From: Yamagishiella unicocca
Lineage: Eukaryota > Chlorophyta > Chlorophyceae > Chlamydomonadales > Volvocaceae
NCBI GenBank assembly: GCA_003116995.1
Contig: BDSL01000021.1
Coordinates: forward strand, 372,001 to 436,000
Direction: 5' to 3'
Length of the DNA: 64,000 nt
How positions within the stretch are numbered: the first letter of the stretch is position 1; each line of letters opens with the position of its first letter. The position numbers and the translations under genes are program-made. Below are positions 58,527 through 64,000 of this stretch, one piece after another. The notes beneath the pieces were generated by a model. It did not search any database, was not told the DNA's origin, and was given only the letters and a program-made list of their open reading frames with translations.

Positions 58527-60701
58527 ATGGAGCCGACGCAAAATGCCCAGCAGTCCCCGAGCCCGCTATGGAGTTTCGGCGACGGCGAAAGGATTGCATC
58601 CCTGAACAGTCGCTTTTGCGTCAATATGTGCTTCACCAACAAAACACCCTTTGTGGTGGAAACCATTTGGTAGGGATTCGACTTGAGGAATGGGAGGTAG
58701 CGCCAGTCTTTCGTAAACCAGGGCGATGGGTTCTGCAGCTACTTTAATTGCACTTGCTGCTTCGCAGCGTGGATGTCCATACATTTGCAGGGTACTAACC
58801 GTCATGGTGCGCGATTTGGTCGCAGGCTGAACTTTAACGGCGAAGAGGTTTCTTACGGTGCCGTCAAGCCTGGGGCGGTGACATTGTGAGTGATATTATT
58901 ACATGTGCAATACTAGTGGGCATCTGGGCAAAACCTTTCTGCAGTACGAACCCCCCCGCTCTGCGAAATCTTCGATCCTTCATGCTGACACCGCTTTGCC
59001 ATTCCTCGAACCCTATGTTTGGCCCCACCCTAAGGCTCTACACGTACCTCACGCACCCATGGGTGTTCCGCAGCACGGAGCATAGTGATGAAGTACTTGT
59101 CGTCAACGGGAAACGGGTGGGTGTCGTGCAGCAAAGTCTATCAACGGCATCGATCTTGCACAGCGTGGCGCTTATGTCTATGCCTCCTCTTGCCATCCAT
59201 GCAGGTGGCTTGGCCGAACGAACTCCACACATTTGGTGACATAGTCCAAGCGCCCTTGCTGGAGTGGAACCCCTTGACCCACTCCTCGGATTTCAGGCTG
59301 AGGGCGCCTGACTTCGCACGTGACGTCCGGAACGCGCTGCTGGCATACTATGCGCAACGGAGGCCTGCTGGATTGCACATCAGCACTGGCAGAAACCGTG
59401 GAGTCATGAAGAGCCGCCATAGCAGCGCAGGGGGCGCGGTGGACGGCGGCGGATCCCCGACTAGCGCTGCCGTGAGCTGCTGTGGCGTTAGGCTGTGGCA
59501 CTGGCGAGGTACGCGAGTGCGGCACAGAGCTGAAGACGAGAGGGTGACTGGCATGGGGATGGCTTGATCGGACATATGCGTTTCGCCACAAGCAATGATA
59601 TGGTCACTACATTGCGTCCAGTGACCCACATGGAAGCACTCACCTTTCCGGCGCGGTGCTACGTGGAATGTGACTATCATGGCCGGTATCCGGTGGACTG
59701 CTCACATTCCTGGTTTATTTGATTGGCTGGTCGCAGGCCTTGAGGAGTGCAACGCGCTGCACGCGGCACTTGACAGCAGCCCCGTCGCCGCAACTGCAAC
59801 AAGCAGTACGGACACTGCAACGCCCACGATAACCGAGGAGGGGTTGCAGCAACAGGAGCACGGGTTGCTGGGCCAGTTGCCGTTCGATATCTTCCTCGAA
59901 ATCATCAGGCACATGGCGCCACCGCTGCGGGAAATTCAGGCCATAGCGAGGGAAGAACTGGAACTCATGCCACGAGCCGTGCAACCCACCAACGGCCCGG
60001 TCGCTTACCTGGCTGCTCAAATGCTAGGGCCTTTCCCGCCCATGCCTCCTGTGGCGGAGCCCGAGGCGTGGTTCCTTGCCGCTGGCGCTGGCTTGGGGCA
60101 TCCCGCTGGTGGCGACGTAATCGGAGGACCGCTGGGGGCCGGTGCCTTTGCGGGCGTGCCGGCCCCGGCGCTAGGTGCGGCTGTTGGCGGCCCGCAGCTA
60201 CCACCGGAACACGGTGTCGGAGCGGTGCCCGCCGTGCTTGCGCCACAAGTTGCTGCGGTTATGCAGTACACAGAAGCAATGGCGCTGGCAAACGCATCGA
60301 TGGTGTACGCCGAGCCCATGGCGCGGCAGCAAGTAGCGCAAGCGCCTGTGCTTCTAGCTCAAATCCAGGCACAGGCGCAGGCTGCAAACGCTGCAGCAGC
60401 CGCGGCGCAGCAGCAGCCACATCCGCCGGGACAGGAGGGCGAGCTCGGCCAGGACCAGCAGGAAGACCAACAAGAGCAGTTGGGGCAGCAGGGAGCGGAA
60501 CACTACCAAGAGCAAGACCAGGACGGCGACGAGAACGAGGCTGAGGGGCTCGAGTTTTACGACCCACACAACTGGATGGACCTGGAGGCAGAGCTCGGTG
60601 GTGTGGGTGCAGATGGCGGTGAGGAGCCGAGCGATGCTGACGCGCTGAAGGACGACGATGACATGTATAGCATGGGCAGCGGCGAAGTGAACGGTGTGTG
60701 A
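58527..60701 (+). CDS. VHL beta-domain protein with an F-box-like motif, 5 exons
   Basis: Exons: 58527-58669, 58826-58885, 59035-59116, 59205-59508, 59737-60701; phases agree, giving 517 aa. Residues about 27-95 match the VHL beta domain: FCVNMCFTNKTPFVVETIW, then LNFNGEEVSYGAVKPGA, then YTYLTHPWVFR and EVLVVNGKR. In animals this domain binds hydroxyproline degrons in an E3 ligase; here the binding partner is unknown. Next is a VHL-tail-like segment (LEWNPLTHSSDFRLRAPDF). Exon 5 starts a second part with GLLGQLPFDIFLEIIRHM (about 240-258), which fits the first helices of an F-box. The rest is Ala/Pro/Gly-rich, then Gln/Glu-rich and acidic. A ubiquitin-ligase adaptor is a reasonable inference. 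Alternative donors near the end of exon 4 could change residues 150-196. Confidence 0.75.
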
Positions 60702-61589
60702 GGGGTATCTGGTCGGAGTGATTATTGTACGACAGGGACGCGTGTATGTGCCGTGTTGCGGACCTTGGGCTACGGGACGTGATCAATCCCCGTTTCTTTT
60801 ACCGCGTCCGCGTATGCTGTACTGAAGGGCAGCCCATAGCCCAGGACAGCGGATCGAGGTGTATGGACGTATCAGCCTGATACCTTTTTTAGTTACAGTA
60901 CGCACTGGATGCATGGCCTGACATGCCAACTAATTTCTTGAGCTATCGACCAAACTAGTAGCAAGCTGTGAGGCAGGCTTGCACTTGCTTTGTGCAGTGT
61001 GGCAGAATGCAGGGTCGTACGTGAGCACGATTGCTTCGTGTCTTGAGTCTCAATTTTCCACTTCGCCTGAGACGTCTGGTATGCGTTGAAGTGACGCCTT
61101 GGTGGCGTGAGATCTGTGATGATCAGTGATCGACGTTTTAGAGATTTCAAACCGTTAAGCCGACCTGTGCTTTTCTCCAGCTTAAAAACAAACCGCCCTT
61201 TCTTCAGGGCTGCGATCCGGCCATTTACGCATTGTGACTCGTTTTTCATATACCACGGTTACATATGTGATTGCTGAACTTTTGACATGATTTATTAAGG
61301 TTAATAGGGCTAGCAAAGCCACGGGTTGGTGATGTCAAGTGTTCAGTGAAGGCCGCCAACGTGGTGATGCCCTCCTTCGGACAAGATTTGCGTTCAGTGC
61401 AGTGATGAGTCTGTATCTTACCGTCTCGTTACTTGCCCCTGTATGCGTCCTGGAATGGCTTGGCATAAATTACAAATAGCCGCAATAGCTGCCTAGTCCG
61501 GTTGTTGTAACGGTTACAGTGGGTTCCAGACCAAAAGGTAGTCCGGTGTCCAGTCCAATGTCCGGACTTCCTTTCCCGAGCTCAGTACA
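60702..61589. other. Convergent 3' region of the VHL and AEC genes
   Basis: No gene. Both flanking genes end here. The 37-bp repeat at 61505-61541 provides TGTAA in both directions. Confidence 0.55.
61505..61541 (+). repeat. 37-bp dispersed repeat, copy 2
   Basis: Inverted exact copy of 26125-26161. On the minus strand it reads CACTGTAACCG about 50 to 85 bases after the AEC stop codon, a good position for its poly(A) signal. On the plus strand it reads TTGTAACGG about 800 bases after the VHL-gene stop. Confidence 0.85.
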
Positions 61590-64000
61590 CTACTCCACAT
61601 CCTCATACAGCCCCATCCACCGCAACATCGCCATGACCACCGCTACGTGCGGCAACATGAGCATCAGGCCCATCTGCATCACGCTTGTGACCGCCTCGGC
61701 TCCCTCGCCATACTGCTCCGTCACAATAAAGGCATTCTGCCCGACCGGCACGCACGTCAGCACCACCAGCGACCTGGCGAGCCGGCCGTCCAGCCCCAGC
61801 ACGCTGTTAACAAACACCATCAGCCACGGCAGCAGCAGCAGCTTGACGATGAGGTACGACACCAGGGTGCGTGCGGACCCCGCGTCCGTCACCCCACAAC
61901 CCGGCCGGCTGGCCGTGAAGAGCCCCATCGCGAAAAGTGACACGGGTACGGAGCAGCGGGCGAGCCACGACAGGGTGCCCTCCACGAAGCCCAGCACCGG
62001 AATGTGCGAAGGCACGTCGGGGTCCAGGAGCGTGTGAAGGCCCATCATGGACACGGCCGTGGCGGCGCCAGTGGTCCACATCAGCGCGTTGCTTAACACG
62101 AGCTGCGCCGCATGACGCAGGCTTGGTTCCGGGGCCGGGGGTGATGAAGTCGAGCAGGCGGCGGCTGCGTCGAGGTCACGTGGCGGCAGGGGTGACGGCG
62201 GGTGGTGGTGGTGGTGGTGGCAAGCATGGGGCTCGGTCACCGGTACCCACAGGTGCGCGTCCGTGCATGCCGCCGCCGCTGCCGAATTGCCTGGTGAGCA
62301 GCTGCTGGCAGGGCCACATGCGCCCGCGTTAGCGAGGAGGAAGGGCGACGTGGCGAGCGACGCATCAGCTGCGGCGTGGGCGCCATCAGGCCAAACGCCG
62401 ATCGGAGCCCACACGCCCGCCGCCGCCCTTCCGCCTGTCCCTCCTCCAGCGTTGCCACCGCCGCTTACAGCAGGTAGCTTCTCGGGCCACCCCACCGCCC
62501 CACCGCTTGAAGCTACCAGCTCCTCATCCAGCAGTCGGACTGAGGATCCTCGCCGCTTCGCCTGGGAGAATGTCCGTGTGGGCGAGCTGCCTCCTACCTC
62601 TCCGCTGCTAAGTAGCCGTGCGCCGGCCCCCGCGCCCAGCGTCGACGCAGCCTCTGCTGCCGCGTCCTCCACTACCCTGTCCGGCGGCGGGGCGTACCCA
62701 CCACACGACACTTGTTGCCTCCCCGGCGCCGACCAAACGGCACCTCGAACTGCCGGCAGCATGGGGCTGTGGGCCTTATCGGCACCATCACCGCCGCCCC
62801 CACCAACGGTAGCCCTGTTCGGATTCACACCGCGGCCTTCGCCAGCTGCTGTTCCTAGCTTCTGCAGGTCATCATGTCGCTTGGACGGTTTCGGAGCTGC
62901 AACGTCTAGGACGGCGTAGGCGCCGCAGCCCTTGCTCCCGTCGTTCATGCGGTCCAGCTCGAACATGACCATGGCCACAGGCAGCTGCTGAAAGTAAAGG
63001 ACGATGGTGGCCAGCATGCCGACGGCGGCGGCGGAAGGGCCCACCGCCGCCTCCAGCACCACCGGCGCCAAGATGCCGGTGTTGTTGGCCGCCAGCACCA
63101 ACGAATGCACGCATATCCTGCAGCCACGTGGCCACAGCAGGTAAGGGATCCGGCACGAGACTTGAGAATTGCTGGGCGGAGAGGATCCGGTAAGAGCCAA
63201 GGCGTGTGCTGGGCCCTCACTCCCATTTGTGTCTTCCCTGGCCTGGTCCGTCCCGTGACATGCCCAACCCTTAGCTCTCGTCACTTCTGGTCCACAGCTG
63301 AATAACACCGGATCGTCAACAGCGCTCCGAGGCTTGCCCCTCCGCGGCCGGCGCGTTGACCGAATGCCTCCTCTCCAATGACGTACCCGGCCCTCGCCTC
63401 GTCCCGACTCCCCAGCCGCCCACCTGCTGAGCTTGCCACGCTCGAATACGGTCACCCAGAGCGTGCATGCCATTTGCACAAGCAGCGTCCACAACATGAA
63501 GGCACCCACAGCCCTGCGCGCATGACAGATGCAGGACACGTGGCGGCGATGAGGGATATCAGGGGACACTAGGGGTCGTGCCACAGGCCTCATCAAAGCC
63601 CATCCCAGCATCGTCGGGAGCTCAAGCACCTTCGGAGAGCTCAACACCTTAAAGCCGCAGCACCCTGCTGATCCCGTGCTTGTTCTCCCCGGCCAGCTGC
63701 TGCGCCGGCTTGTTAGCAAGGGAGGCATGATGACATCCCTCCACCCGGGCAACAAGCCAGTACAGACGTCCAACTTACCGCCAGTGCTGTTGGTAGGGTC
63801 CAGGTTCGGGTTCAAGTCCAGGTGCGATGAGGTGCGAATGCAGCCGCCAGCAGGCGAAGGTGAGGCATCGGGTACCCGGTTGCGAAGGGGTGCCGGGGAT
63901 TAGGATAGGCAGGGAGGAAAACATCAGGACATCTGAAAGGGTTCTGGAGGGGTTGTTTGGACGAGTGCCAAGAGGGTGAGCTGGGCCTAAGGTGGAGCGT
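61590..64000 (-). CDS. Auxin efflux carrier (AEC/PIN-like) family transporter, partial
   Basis: Only the C-terminal part is in the window; the 5' end lies beyond 64000. Firm exons are 63513-63424 and 63117-61590 (stop), joined in phase; a further exon ending at 63664 (with QLAGENKHGISR) is likely. Family marks: the helix FMLWTLLVQMACTLWV, then CVHSLVLAANNTGILAPVVLEAA with the conserved Asn-Asn-Thr-Gly of the AEC fold, and after a long loop the last helices LARCSVPVSLFAMGLF, SYLIVKLLLLPWLMVFVN and SLVVLTCVPVGQNAFIVTEQY. The cytosolic loop (about 62140-62900) is over 230 residues, low complexity, with a run of six histidines. PIN-like proteins move auxin or similar weak acids; the algal substrate is unknown. 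Confidence 0.85.

Overview
The window is nuclear DNA of a GC-rich, intron-dense green alga. The gene style points to the volvocine lineage (Chlamydomonas/Volvox-like): many short phase-compatible exons with GTGAG/GTAAG donors and CAG acceptors, TGTAA motifs downstream of several genes, low-complexity Ala/Gly/Gln linkers, and families such as large receptor-like TKL kinases and a VHL-domain protein. The genus is inference. All gene models were spliced by hand from frame, donor/acceptor and phase agreement, so single exon edges may be off.

Left part (1-23 kb). A repeat-rich flank (1-3.3 kb) with a large inverted repeat precedes a 16-exon receptor-like protein kinase (3304-11896, +). Next is a predicted 9-exon gene for a Crinkler-like atypical kinase (13090-21811, +). 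Its 5-kb first intron appears to hold a 3,994-bp mobile element (14216-18209) with ~270-bp terminal inverted repeats, a 5-bp target duplication and an internal array of fourteen 177-bp repeats. Downstream lies an inverted 433-bp copy of part of the first kinase (22388-22820).

Middle part (24-36 kb). Two tandem isochorismatase-fold cysteine hydrolases on the minus strand (24192-26110 and 26372-28206) lie divergent to a 15-exon AzgA-type purine permease (29488-35424, +). This could be a small nitrogen-scavenging neighbourhood: uptake of a purine next to amidohydrolases of the ureidoacrylate/biuret type.

Right part (36-64 kb). A BASS-family anion/sodium symporter (39284-41619, +) is followed by a large Gln/Ala/Pro-rich, probably nuclear protein (43579-49163, +), a secreted-side LRR protein with one membrane helix and no kinase (52217-56493, -), a protein that joins a VHL beta domain to an F-box-like motif (58527-60701, +), and the C-terminal part of an auxin-efflux-carrier (AEC) family transporter that leaves the window (61590-64000, -). 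A 37-bp sequence with a palindromic core that carries TGTAA on both strands occurs at two gene ends 35 kb apart, and half of it recurs in an intronic minisatellite.
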